A stretch of 24,354 bases of DNA from Paraktedonobacter sp034437695 (GCA_034437695.1 DAOTTJ010000312.1:1-24354); one strand, 5' to 3'. Positions 5,327 to 13,314 are shown, counted from the stretch's first letter. The notes: generated by a model from the sequence alone, not told the origin. Made by a program: numbers and translations.

Positions 5327-7747
5327 TTATGTGTAGATAGCGTAGATAGAGCTATCGGTGCCGATGTAGCTGACATATTCGTTGCCGTCGTCGCTCCAGT
5401 GGCCGGTCAGTGAGCTTGCGGTGGCAGGAGCGGTGCCTTTGCTCAAGGAGGTGAGATCCTTATCGCTCCAGTTTCCTGCTGAGAGGATGGAAAGTTCGTG
5501 AAGCTGGCCATCGTCGCTGATGAAATTGACGTGGACGCTGCTGTCACTGCCCCAGTAGCCAGAGAGCATACTCGCGGAGGTCGGGGCAGCGCCGCCACTC
5601 AGGGCGGTGAGGTCATTGTCGCTCCAGCCGTTGAGCCAGTAGAGTTCGTGGACATGGCCATCGGAGCCGATGAAGTTCACGTGGATGCTACTATCGCTGC
5701 CGAGATAGGCGGAGAGCGCACTCCTGGGGGCGGGAGCGACTCCTTTGCTCAAGGAAGTGAGATCGTTGTCGCTCCAGCCGTTGAGCCAGTAGAGTTCGTG
5801 GACATGTCTATCGGAGCCGATGAAGTTCACGTGTGCGCTCTGGTCTGCTCCCTGATAATTGGAGAGTGTACTCCCAGAAGCGGGAGTGATGCCTCTACTC
5901 AGGGCAGTGAGATCGTTGTTGATCCAGCTTTTGCCAGGGCGATAAGAGAGTTCCTGAACGTGTCCGTTCGTCGCGATGAAAGCGACGTGTTCACTCTTAT
6001 CGCTCCCCCAGTACCCGGCGAGTGCGCTGCCGACCTGTGCGGGAGTTCCCTTGCTCAAAGATGTCAGATCGTTGTTGCCCCAGGTTGCTCCTGGGTGACC
6101 GAAAAGCTCGTGGATATGTCCGTTGTTGCTGATATAGTTTATATGCTCGCTGCCATCACTGCCCCAATAGCTTGTGAGAGCGTTGCCAGAAGCAAGGGTC
6201 TGAAGATTGGATGTCTCATAACCGGTCGCGCTAAAGGTAGAGCGCGAGAAAAAGAGATAGCCCCCAGCTATCAGGACTAGAAAGATAAGGCAGATGCCGC
6301 CAACCGCCGTAAGCTTGGCGGGATAGAAAACCTTGCCATTTTTTTTCACCAGGATGGCATTAAAGAGGATGATATCGAGGATGCCGCCTAGCAGACCGAT
6401 AGGAATAGCAAAGCCAAGCGCAAAGCCAAGCGCTGTTCCTGCCGTTGCCAGACCATTGCTGAGCAGGTTGACCAGGTACCAGAAGACCGCCGCGGCGACA
6501 AAAGAGATAAAGCCGGCATAGCCACATCCAAGTTTTGTCTGGTTCTTGCGAATAGAAGTATAGAGGAATCCTGTCGCAAACGCTAGCGGGATCATAGGCG
6601 ATAAAATCAGGATATCGTGTTCCATAGTTGACGTAGGAATCAACGCAGGTAATGCCAGGTGGCTTGCCACGTTTATCGCCAGGAGATAGAGCAGGGCGAC
6701 TATCGCGCCGCGCCACATGCCAAGCGTCTTCCCTGCCAACTGAGGAGCGAGAGGAAGGACGCCGAAGAAGAGCAGAACGATAGAGATGCCATTTGGTCCG
6801 ATGATCGTCGCGTGGCCGGGTCCGCCATCCATCTGGAGAGCCGTTTTTCCCAGATTGCCTAAGAGCAAGGAGATCGCTGTCAGAACGGTGCTCCATGCGA
6901 GGATCAGAGCGGTATCCTGGGCTGGATTGCCGACCTTGCCCGCCGCCGCCTTTTCCAGTGCCAGGGCAAAGTCCTTGACAGTGGGATAGCGCTGATCGGG
7001 GTTTTTAGCCATACCGCGTGCCACCACATCTGCGACTGCTGGCGGAACGTTTGCAAACGAGCGCAGGGAGGGTGGCTGGGTTAGGATTACATCGCGCATG
7101 GTTTGAAAGGGCAAGCGACCGGTCAACCATTGATAGACCATCACGGCCAGCGAGTATTGATCTCCGGCTCTACGCGAGAAGCCTTGAGTAATTTTCTCGG
7201 GAGGCATATACGCGGGACTGCCATCTTGATGCATCTCGCTCCTGGCCCGGCGAGTTGAATGATTCGCTTCTGCAACGCCAAAATCGCTCAGCAGGATCTG
7301 CCCCTTTGGGCCAATCAGCAGATTGGCTGGTTTCACATCGTGATGCACGATGTTTGCATTGTGGGCAAATTGCAAGGCGGCGGCCACCTGCCTGACGTAG
7401 GAGACCACCTTTTTTAGGGGAAGAGGATGACGATCAAGCAATGAACCACCGGGCGCAAATTCCATGATCATATAGGGTAGCTCTTCCTCAAGTTTAAAGT
7501 CGAGTACTCGTATGATGTTTGGATGTCCCTCTAAGCTAGCAAGCGTTTGAGCCTCCCGCCAGAAGCTCAGAAGCTCCGTTCGATCGACATCTCTATTCAG
7601 CAAAAGCTTGACAGCAACCTTTTTGTCAGAGTGAAGATCCCGCGCCTCATACACTTCACCGAAGCTTCCGGTTCCCAGCAAACGCCTCAACTTATAGTGA
7701 GCGATCTGTATCCCCGTATAGTATCCTGGCGTCACATTGTACCTCAT
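5327..7747 (-). CDS. Membrane Ser/Thr protein kinase with multi-pass region and six lectin-like propeller repeats
   Basis: 806 residues from ATG 7745-7747. Kinase domain about 18-290: glycine loop GTGSFG (25-30), VAVK with K47, alpha-C Glu65, catalytic loop HHDVKPAN with D137 (the usual HRD Arg is His136), DFG 155-157, PPE at 182-184. Then about seven hydrophobic segments (residues about 300-520) and, after the last one, six repeats of about 50 residues with the pattern YWGSD..HVNFI..GHVHEL..W..NDLTSLS. They resemble the blades of fucose-binding-lectin-like six-bladed propellers and should lie outside the cell. A longer frame starts at 7810, but that ATG lies inside the promoter spacer; no good Shine-Dalgarno precedes either ATG. 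Inferred role: a sensor kinase that reads a glycan or surface state and phosphorylates cytoplasmic Ser/Thr. The kinase call is firm, the ligand unknown. Confidence 0.88.
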   Translation of the reverse strand: MRYNVTPGYYTGIQIAHYKLRRLLGTGSFGEVYEARDLHSDKKVAVKLLLNRDVDRTELLSFWREAQTLASLEGHPNIIRVLDFKLEEELPYMIMEFAPGGSLLDRHPLPLKKVVSYVRQVAAALQFAHNANIVHHDVKPANLLIGPKGQILLSDFGVAEANHSTRRARSEMHQDGSPAYMPPEKITQGFSRRAGDQYSLAVMVYQWLTGRLPFQTMRDVILTQPPSLRSFANVPPAVADVVARGMAKNPDQRYPTVKDFALALEKAAAGKVGNPAQDTALILAWSTVLTAISLLLGNLGKTALQMDGGPGHATIIGPNGISIVLLFFGVLPLAPQLAGKTLGMWRGAIVALLYLLAINVASHLALPALIPTSTMEHDILILSPMIPLAFATGFLYTSIRKNQTKLGCGYAGFISFVAAAVFWYLVNLLSNGLATAGTALGFALGFAIPIGLLGGILDIILFNAILVKKNGKVFYPAKLTAVGGICLIFLVLIAGGYLFFSRSTFSATGYETSNLQTLASGNALTSYWGSDGSEHINYISNNGHIHELFGHPGATWGNNDLTSLSKGTPAQVGSALAGYWGSDKSEHVAFIATNGHVQELSYRPGKSWINNDLTALSRGITPASGSTLSNYQGADQSAHVNFIGSDRHVHELYWLNGWSDNDLTSLSKGVAPAPRSALSAYLGSDSSIHVNFIGSDGHVHELYWLNGWSDNDLTALSGGAAPTSASMLSGYWGSDSSVHVNFISDDGQLHELSILSAGNWSDKDLTSLSKGTAPATASSLTGHWSDDGNEYVSYIGTDSSIYAIYT
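5616..5833 (-). repeat. Near-identical DNA repeats inside the kinase propeller region
   Basis: Bases 5616-5683 and 5766-5833 match at 66 of 68 positions with a 150-base (50-codon) period. They encode blades three and four, whose protein sequence is almost the same. The other blades are more diverged at DNA level, so this is a recent duplication or gene conversion. Confidence 0.85.
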
Positions 7748-7788
7748 GTCGTAGCTATAAAGACAGAACATAGGTGTTGCTACATATA

Positions 7789-7818
7789 AGTATGCACATG
7801 TTCTATCCATACTGTCAA
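7789..7818 (-). promoter_or_regulatory. Candidate promoter of the kinase gene
   Basis: On the minus strand TTGACA (7813-7818) is followed by 18 bases and CATACT (7789-7794). The -35 is perfect, the -10 matches four of six. The start would fall near 7782 and leave a leader of about 35 bases before ATG 7747. The rest of the divergent space to 7977 is AT-rich and holds two TTATAAG copies (7911-7917, 7923-7929), but no promoter for the GTPase gene that I can defend. Confidence 0.4.
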
Positions 7819-7977
7819 CACCGATTAATATACATATTTAAATACAATTTATTGTGATTGGCGAGATAGTTGTCTCCGTTTATTGCTCCAAAAACGTGTA
7901 AATAGTTGGCTTATAAGTTGTATTATAAGAAGTGAGCAGTTAGAGATGCTTTTTTATAAAGTAGAGAGAATAAACAT

Positions 7978-9762
7978 ATGGCTATGACAACCGGGAATGT
8001 TTTGCAGGAGAGGCAGCGTCTTATCCTGCAACAGGAGCGAGGGCTAGTCAATGAACTACAGGCGAGTCTGGTCCAGTTTGCCGAGATCGATCCAGCGCAT
8101 GTTGTAACCTTGCGTCAAGTTATGATCGCGCTGGATGAGTTATTCTTAGTAGTGATTGTCGGTGAATTTAACGCGGGTAAATCGGCGACTATCAATGTTT
8201 TGTTACGTGCGCCTGTGTTGAAAGAGGGTGTAGTGCCGACCACGCATGCGATAACGATGGTGCGTTATGGTCGTGAGAGCAGTCAGCAGGTGAATGTGCA
8301 GGGAGGTACGGATGTTCGTTATCCGGCGGACTTTTTGCGGGATATCACGATAGTTGATACGCCGGGGGTGAATGCTGTCCTGCGTGAGCACGAGCGGATC
8401 ACCGAAGATTTCATCCCGCGCAGCGATCTTGTGCTTTTCATCGCGTCCGCTGACCGTCCCTTTACCGAGAGTGAGCGGGCTTTTCTTGAGCGTATGAGGA
8501 AGTGGGGGAAGAAGGTTGTGGTAGTAGTAAACAAGATCGACCTTGTGCGTACCCCGGAAGAGTTGCAGGAGATATTGAGCTTTGTTGCGAGCAACTGCCA
8601 GAATCTCCTAGGTTTTAAGCCAGAGATCTTTCCTATTTCGGCGTACAAGGCTCGCCAGGCGCAGCAGGGGGAAGGAGTGGGAGTGGGAGTGGAGTCCGCG
8701 AAACTGTGGGAAGAGAGCGGCTTTGGGGTCTTTGAGCACTACCTATTTGAGACGTTGGACGAGATTGAGCGTCTGCGACTCAAGCTGAGTACTCCCCTGG
8801 GTGTGATGCAGCGTTTGCTGGTGGAGACGCGCCTTGTGGTAGAGCAGCGAGTGAGTGTATTGGAAGAGGATGCGCGGACGATCAACACGATCGAGCAGCA
8901 GCAGAAGCTCTATAAAGAGGACATGGAGCTGAACTTTACTCATCGTCTAGGAGAGATCGAAAACATCATCCTGGAGATGCGTGAGCGTGGTGATCATTTC
9001 TTTGACGACACCATCCGTCTGGGGAGGGTCTTTGATCTAATGAATCCCGAGAGGGTCAAAAATGAGTTTCAGGAAAAGGTAGTTGGTGATAGCGAGAAGC
9101 GCATTGACAGCACAGTGCAGCAATTGATCGACTGGATGGTGGAGCAGGAGCAGCGTTTTTGGCACGATATTATGGAATACCTGGATCGGAGGCGGGAGGT
9201 TAGTGCGCGGCGCGAGAGTCAGATGATTGGCTCGGTGGGTCAGCGCTTCGACTACAACCGACGTACATTGCTCCAGGAGGTAGCGCGGACCGCCGGTACT
9301 ATTCTGAATACCTACGACCGTGATGCCGAGGCCGCAGAGCTATCGCAGGATCTAAGGTCATCGGTTTTGCAGGCTGGTCTGGTCAGTGCGGGCGGTATTG
9401 GTTTGGGTGCTGCGATCGTCGCGGCGACCACCGTAGCCGCGCTCGATATCACTGGTATCCTGACTGGTATTGTGTTATTGGGGGTGGGTTTCTATATTCT
9501 TCCCGCCAGGCGTAAGCGTGCCAAGCGCGATTTTAATCTCAAGATGGACGAATTGCGTGGGCGTTTGCATCAGGCTATGTCAGAGCAGTTTCGCAAAGAG
9601 CTTCAGGGATCGACCTCACGCGTCCAGGACGCAATTGCTCCCTACACGCGTTTTGTGCGTGCTGAGCAGGAGCGAACCAGCGCTGTGTTGACCAGTATAG
9701 CCGCGATGGAGAGTCAGGTATACACCATTGGTCAGGCAGTCGAGCATATGGGAAAAGCATAA
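7978..9762 (+). CDS. Bacterial dynamin-like GTPase
   Basis: 594 residues. G domain: P-loop GEFNAGKS (62-69), G2 threonines T88/T89 in VVPTTHAIT, G3 DTPG (127-130), G4 NKID (185-188). A long helical region follows (about 250-460, rich in Glu/Arg, probable coiled coil and stalk), then a hydrophobic paddle-like segment AGGIGLGAAIVAATTVAALD and ITGILTGIVLLGVGFYIL (about 460-505), a basic stretch RRKRAKRD and a last helical part. This is the layout of bacterial dynamin-like proteins, which bind and remodel membranes (stress response, vesicle or septum work). Many occur in tandem pairs, but here only one is present. ATG 7978 has only a weak purine run upstream; ATG 7984 two codons on is an alternative. 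It is divergent from the membrane kinase, so a link to membrane state is possible but not shown. Confidence 0.88.
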   Translation: MAMTTGNVLQERQRLILQQERGLVNELQASLVQFAEIDPAHVVTLRQVMIALDELFLVVIVGEFNAGKSATINVLLRAPVLKEGVVPTTHAITMVRYGRESSQQVNVQGGTDVRYPADFLRDITIVDTPGVNAVLREHERITEDFIPRSDLVLFIASADRPFTESERAFLERMRKWGKKVVVVVNKIDLVRTPEELQEILSFVASNCQNLLGFKPEIFPISAYKARQAQQGEGVGVGVESAKLWEESGFGVFEHYLFETLDEIERLRLKLSTPLGVMQRLLVETRLVVEQRVSVLEEDARTINTIEQQQKLYKEDMELNFTHRLGEIENIILEMRERGDHFFDDTIRLGRVFDLMNPERVKNEFQEKVVGDSEKRIDSTVQQLIDWMVEQEQRFWHDIMEYLDRRREVSARRESQMIGSVGQRFDYNRRTLLQEVARTAGTILNTYDRDAEAAELSQDLRSSVLQAGLVSAGGIGLGAAIVAATTVAALDITGILTGIVLLGVGFYILPARRKRAKRDFNLKMDELRGRLHQAMSEQFRKELQGSTSRVQDAIAPYTRFVRAEQERTSAVLTSIAAMESQVYTIGQAVEHMGKA

Positions 9763-9807
9763 CTCGCCACCAGGCCTTGTCCCTCCAGACAGAGCGTGAT
9801 GGCGAGT
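9762..9807. terminator. Long-loop hairpin between convergent genes
   Basis: ACTCGCCACCA (9762-9772) pairs with TGATGGCGAGT (9797-9807) with one mismatch and a 24-base loop. It starts at the stop codon of the GTPase gene and lies before the end of the converging gene at 9829, so it could serve both strands. There is no T-run, so an intrinsic terminator is uncertain. Confidence 0.35.
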
Positions 9808-9828
9808 CATCAGTGAAGCGACGAGCTG

Positions 9829-12729
9829 TTACGGATAACTTGTGACAGTGACCGCGACATCCGGGTTGGCGGCGGTCGACGATCCGCCTACGTTGTTAAT
9901 CACATTCGTGATGCCACCGGAACCGGATGTGGAGAGGAAGATGGTCAGCAGATCGTGGAAGCTGCCAGCCGGGAGGGTGGTGGGAACTTCAAACGCATTG
10001 GCTGCGAAGATGTTCACGCCCTGGTTGAAGTAGCTGTAGCTACCCATACCGTACCCACTGAAACTGGTGACACCGTTGGCGACCTTGAAGGCTGCCCAGC
10101 CATTTACGCCGGCTGCCTCCATCCATGCTGCCTGACTTGGCGGATCGTAGGGCATCTCATTCTGGAAGAAGATATCGACGCCGCCATTGCCGTTCCAGAT
10201 CACCTCGTATTGCTGATAGTGTTCGACGGCCAGACCGTAGGCAATCACATTGTTGCCATTGACAATCAGACCGGTATTGGCAGTATTGACGGTCCAACCC
10301 ACACCGGCTCCGTGGTCGGCACGCCAGGCCCAGATGTCATCGAGAATGACATTGTCGCTATCGACGACCAGGCTGGTGGTTGCCTTGCCTGCTTCTGCGC
10401 CACCGATGCGGAAGAAGACATCCTGGATGGTTGGGGGGTTAGAGGCATAGCTAGTATGCGTGACACTGCTGCCGACCTGGAGCAAGACCGGTGAATTTGT
10501 GGCACCAGCGTCAAAGATCAGCCCGGAGATCATGACCCCTGCTACGTTGCCGACCTGCATAGTCACGACGCCATTTTGTGGGATCAGGGTTGCGAAACCG
10601 AGACCGATGACCACTGTATTGGCGTTTGTGATGTTGAGGGTCTGGCTCAGGTTATAGATGCCAGGAGTCAGGATAAGGTTTTTGCCAAGACTTAACTGGC
10701 TATTGATAGTCGCTGCGCTGTCGCTTGGCTGTGAGATGTAGAACGTGCTCAGTGAGAGAGAGGTACCAGGGGTTGAGCCACTTGCCCAAGACGTGCCTGA
10801 GGTATTTGACTGAACCGATGGGACGAAGACGTTATTGTTGCCACTGGCATCAGTGTACAGGAATGGAGCCTCGCGTGTTACCGGGCTGGTTGCCAGCGTG
10901 GTGTAGGGACCACCACACGAAGATGCAGCGGGGAAGCACTGTGCGGGTGCACCTGTGACGCCGGAGAAGACCTGGTTCCAGACGCCATTGCTCCAGCCAG
11001 TGATCTGGCTATTCCTGACAACGAACTGCTGTTGTGAGCCGCTGATGATATTGCTGCCAGTGATTTTCGAATCGGCGATGAAACCGCCGCTTGCATAGTT
11101 CGGGTTGGTGCAATAGTCCTGAAGTGTGACCGAGCCGTTGATCTCTACGCGGCGCAGAGGTGCGGCCTGTGAGACTGCCCAGAACTCATTATTGTAACAA
11201 CCAGCGTTCGAGTTGGTCACATTGATGGTCAGATTTGACACTGAGCGCCAGAAGTTTGTCGTCGCGTTACAGACGTTACTGCCGTCGCACTGATTGTAGA
11301 CATCGATAGAGCCGTAGATGACCACATCGGTCGGATGGAGACCGAGGCCAGCTACGCTAGTGTAGTACCCAAGCTGGAAGTTCAGCGGGGCGCTACTGCT
11401 TCCATAGGTGCCAGGCTCGAACAGCAGTGCATAGCGCTGCGTGCCGAACTGGTTTGTGACCTGCTGGTTTGCCACCGTGTTGACCGTTGACTGGATCTGG
11501 CTCAGCGGTGTGCTTGGTGTGAAGATGTAGGTATTGGGGCCAAAGTTAGGAGTCCCCGATGTAGGAGTAGGAGTAGGAGTAGGGACCGAAGATGTAGGAG
11601 TAGGAGTAGGGACCGAAGATGTAGGAGTAGGAGTAGGAGTAGGCGTGGATGAGCCGGAACCCAGAACCTCGATACCGTTGATCTGCGCATTGTCTTTGAC
11701 CGTAGTAAACTGAATAGTGATGCTACCGCCGGCACTGGCCGTTGCAGTGAACTGCTCGACGACAGCTTTGTTTCCTGCGCCAGCCGTGGCGAAGATGTCG
11801 AAGTTGGTTAAGACCTGTGTGCTGTTGATGCTGACATTAAAGGTACGTTGGCCAGCCGCGGTCCAGTAGGTTTCGGCGAAGTGCAGGCGTACCGTATAGG
11901 AACTGCCGGCAGTCAGACCGGGGATCGTATAGGTAGAGTTCCCGTAGCGATTGCTCTGGTAGACCGCCTGCGGGGCAGGATTGGTCACCCCGGTGGTCGT
12001 AATCGTCGCTGCGGTAGTGGTGGTAGTGCCGCCGGTAAAGTCAGTATCGGCGATGAAGGGTGAAGCTGCTGGGCCGCCAGCGTTGATCTGCACACTGCCG
12101 GCTCCCGAAGTGGAGGTGGCGGTAGGTGTTGGCGTAGGAGTGCTGGCACTCAGAACCTCGATGCCGTTGACCTGAGCGTTGTCTTTGACGGTAGTAAACT
12201 GGATAGTGATGCTACCACCAGTACTGGCCGTCGCGGTGAACTGCTCGACGACAGCTTTGTACTGTCCACCAGCCGTGGCAAAGATGTCGAAGTTGGTTAA
12301 GACCTGTGTACTGTTGATGCTGACGTTAAAGGTACGCTGGCCAGCAGCGTTCCAGTACAGTTCGGCGAAGTGCAGGCGCACAGTATAGGAACTGCCAGCA
12401 GTCAGACCGGGGATCGTATAGGTAGAGTTTCCGTAGCGATTGCTCTGGTAGACCGCCTGCGGGGCAGGATTAGTCACGCCAGTGGTCGTAACCGCCGTCG
12501 TCGTGCTTGCAGTTGTGCCGCCGGTAAAGTCGGTATCGGCGACGAAGGGGGTGGCAGCGGCACCACCAGCGTTGATTTGCACGTTACCTGCTGCATGAGC
12601 AACCAGGGAGCGTGTAAAGAAGGGAGAAGCGGCGAGAAGTCCGACTATGCAACAGAGAAGCATAGTCAGGCCGATCATCCTTTGAAGGGGCTTCCGGCGC
12701 AACGTAGCGCCGGGCGTTTTGGCAATCAT
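9829..12729 (-). CDS. Secreted protein: two malectin/CBM57 domains, Thr-Pro linkers and a parallel beta-helix domain
   Basis: 966 residues from ATG 12727-12729, which has GGAAGGAG five bases upstream; the frame open to 12804 lacks such a site. The signal peptide has basic RRKPLQR, a hydrophobic LTMLLCCIVGLLAA core and a likely cut at VAHA/AG (about 46). Malectin-like domains at about 49-194 and 212-357 share about 88% of residues, each with an RTFNVSINSTQVLTNFDIFA core. After a Thr-Pro linker (358-391) comes a domain of about 570 residues (TQRYALLFEPGTYGS, YYTSVAGLGLHP, VIWNGNGGVDIFFQNEMPYD). It matches a family of secreted actinobacterial proteins often mislabelled adenylyl cyclase, which is a right-handed beta-helix of likely carbohydrate-active role. 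Inferred: an extracellular polysaccharide binder or hydrolase. Enzyme activity is not proven; no catalytic residues were assigned. Confidence 0.85.
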   Translation of the reverse strand: MIAKTPGATLRRKPLQRMIGLTMLLCCIVGLLAASPFFTRSLVAHAAGNVQINAGGAAATPFVADTDFTGGTTASTTTAVTTTGVTNPAPQAVYQSNRYGNSTYTIPGLTAGSSYTVRLHFAELYWNAAGQRTFNVSINSTQVLTNFDIFATAGGQYKAVVEQFTATASTGGSITIQFTTVKDNAQVNGIEVLSASTPTPTPTATSTSGAGSVQINAGGPAASPFIADTDFTGGTTTTTAATITTTGVTNPAPQAVYQSNRYGNSTYTIPGLTAGSSYTVRLHFAETYWTAAGQRTFNVSINSTQVLTNFDIFATAGAGNKAVVEQFTATASAGGSITIQFTTVKDNAQINGIEVLGSGSSTPTPTPTPTSSVPTPTPTSSVPTPTPTPTSGTPNFGPNTYIFTPSTPLSQIQSTVNTVANQQVTNQFGTQRYALLFEPGTYGSSSAPLNFQLGYYTSVAGLGLHPTDVVIYGSIDVYNQCDGSNVCNATTNFWRSVSNLTINVTNSNAGCYNNEFWAVSQAAPLRRVEINGSVTLQDYCTNPNYASGGFIADSKITGSNIISGSQQQFVVRNSQITGWSNGVWNQVFSGVTGAPAQCFPAASSCGGPYTTLATSPVTREAPFLYTDASGNNNVFVPSVQSNTSGTSWASGSTPGTSLSLSTFYISQPSDSAATINSQLSLGKNLILTPGIYNLSQTLNITNANTVVIGLGFATLIPQNGVVTMQVGNVAGVMISGLIFDAGATNSPVLLQVGSSVTHTSYASNPPTIQDVFFRIGGAEAGKATTSLVVDSDNVILDDIWAWRADHGAGVGWTVNTANTGLIVNGNNVIAYGLAVEHYQQYEVIWNGNGGVDIFFQNEMPYDPPSQAAWMEAAGVNGWAAFKVANGVTSFSGYGMGSYSYFNQGVNIFAANAFEVPTTLPAGSFHDLLTIFLSTSGSGGITNVINNVGGSSTAANPDVAVTVTSYP
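11558..11650 (-). repeat. Hexanucleotide minisatellite coding for the Thr-Pro linker
   Basis: On the plus strand there are three units of 33, 27 and 33 bases (11558-11590, 11591-11617, 11618-11650). Each begins GATGTAGGAGTAGGAG and they differ by the number of GTAGGA hexamers, ending GGACCGAA in the first two. The encoded run is (TP)n with SSV spacers. All unit differences are multiples of three, so length changes keep the frame. Confidence 0.9.
11660..12584 (-). repeat. Tandem duplication of the malectin-like domain
   Basis: Bases 11660-12095 and 12149-12584 are a direct repeat with a 489-base (163-codon) offset and long identical runs, for example around 11912-11970 and 12401-12459. The separating Thr-Pro linker is shorter between the two domains than after the second. 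Confidence 0.85.
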
Positions 12730-12955
12730 AACGTCTCCTTCCTGGCGTTTATGCCAGGATTCTGACAGAAGAGAGCGTGACGAAACTGAGCGTTTCGTTT
12801 GCACTGCAAGCAGCGGTGAGTAGGAACGCGCAAGTTCGTAACCAGCGTAAGCTGGCTTCCTTTCTCTGAAAGGGCTGCTCTCCTCTCTTTAGGACATCCA
12901 TTCATCAGTTTGTACGAAAGCCTCCCTGAGACTTTCGTGGAGGGCAGGTAACGAA
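12730..12955 (-). promoter_or_regulatory. Hairpin-rich 5' leader of the secreted protein gene
   Basis: Five perfect short hairpins lie in a row before the start codon: 12914-12938 (7-bp ACGAAAG stem, loop 11), 12859-12873 (6 bp, loop 3), 12842-12855 (5 bp CCAGC, loop 4), 12780-12798 (7 bp ACGAAAC, loop 5) and 12740-12759 (7 bp TCCTGGC, loop 6). The last abuts and shares one base with the Shine-Dalgarno AAGGAG (12735-12740). No long open frame with a ribosome-binding site is present. I looked for c-di-GMP, glycine, TPP, cobalamin and c-di-AMP motifs and saw none that fit. Confidence 0.5.
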
Positions 12956-13070
12956 GAAAAACGAGCACCTGTCTTGCAAGCAGACCTTGTCACTCACTGT
13001 TGCAAAGGGAGGAAAAGGGGAGCAACGCCTGGTCCTGCTTTCTCAAGGAGAGCCGGAAATGGAGCGATTA

Positions 13071-13095
13071 TTTTTTCGAAAAGTATCGAAAAAAA
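13071..13095. repeat. TCGA-centred palindrome, copy 1
   Basis: TTTTTTCGA (13071-13079), six bases, TCGAAAAAA (13086-13094): nine-base perfect arms. It sits inside the presumed leader of the secreted protein gene. Its core repeats at 13283-13303. Confidence 0.5.
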
Positions 13096-13282
13096 GCATG
13101 GTAATACCAGAGAAAGGGAGGGTTTATGAACGAGGCGAGGCAACAAAAAGTAGTGGTACATGAAGAGATCCTTCCTGCACTGAAGGAGTGACGCTCCTTG
13201 TCTTGTGCTTGCTGAGAAAGCGTGCAACGCATAAGAGTCGAGCGAAAACAGGGCAACAATGCAACCTGCTCTTTTCCGATAA

Positions 13283-13303
13283 TTTTCGAAATCAATATCG
13301 AAA
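13283..13303. repeat. TCGA-centred palindrome, copy 2, near the promoter
   Basis: TTTTCGA (13283-13289), eight bases, TCGAAA (13298-13303). It lies a few bases downstream of the predicted transcription start of the minus promoter, where a repressor would act. The spacer is two bases longer than in copy 1, so if both are operators the protein must tolerate that. Confidence 0.4.
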
Positions 13304-13314
13304 TGCTCATTACA

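Noticed and set aside
5498..6280. 260-codon plus-strand open frame across the kinase repeats
   Set aside because: It is antisense to a clearly conserved repeat domain, its Val/Ala/Glu-rich repeats mirror the 150-base DNA repeat, and it has no ribosome-binding site.
7748..7810. 21-residue N-terminal extension of the kinase
   Set aside because: Its ATG falls between the candidate -35 and -10 boxes, so it is probably not transcribed; the kinase domain starts naturally from ATG 7747.
9955..10494. 179-codon plus-strand open frame inside the secreted protein gene
   Set aside because: It lies antisense to a well-matched beta-helix domain, with no start signals.
12840..12900. GGAGAGCAG...TTTCAGAG on the minus strand, resembling the start of a glycine riboswitch
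   Set aside because: The conserved CACCGAAGG and AACTCTCAGG parts are absent, and the local bases form a simple 6-bp hairpin instead.
12892..12908. CTGATGA on the minus strand in the leader, suggestive of a hammerhead ribozyme core
   Set aside because: The bases after CTGATGA cannot pair with those before the next GAAA to form stem II, and no matching stems I or III were found.
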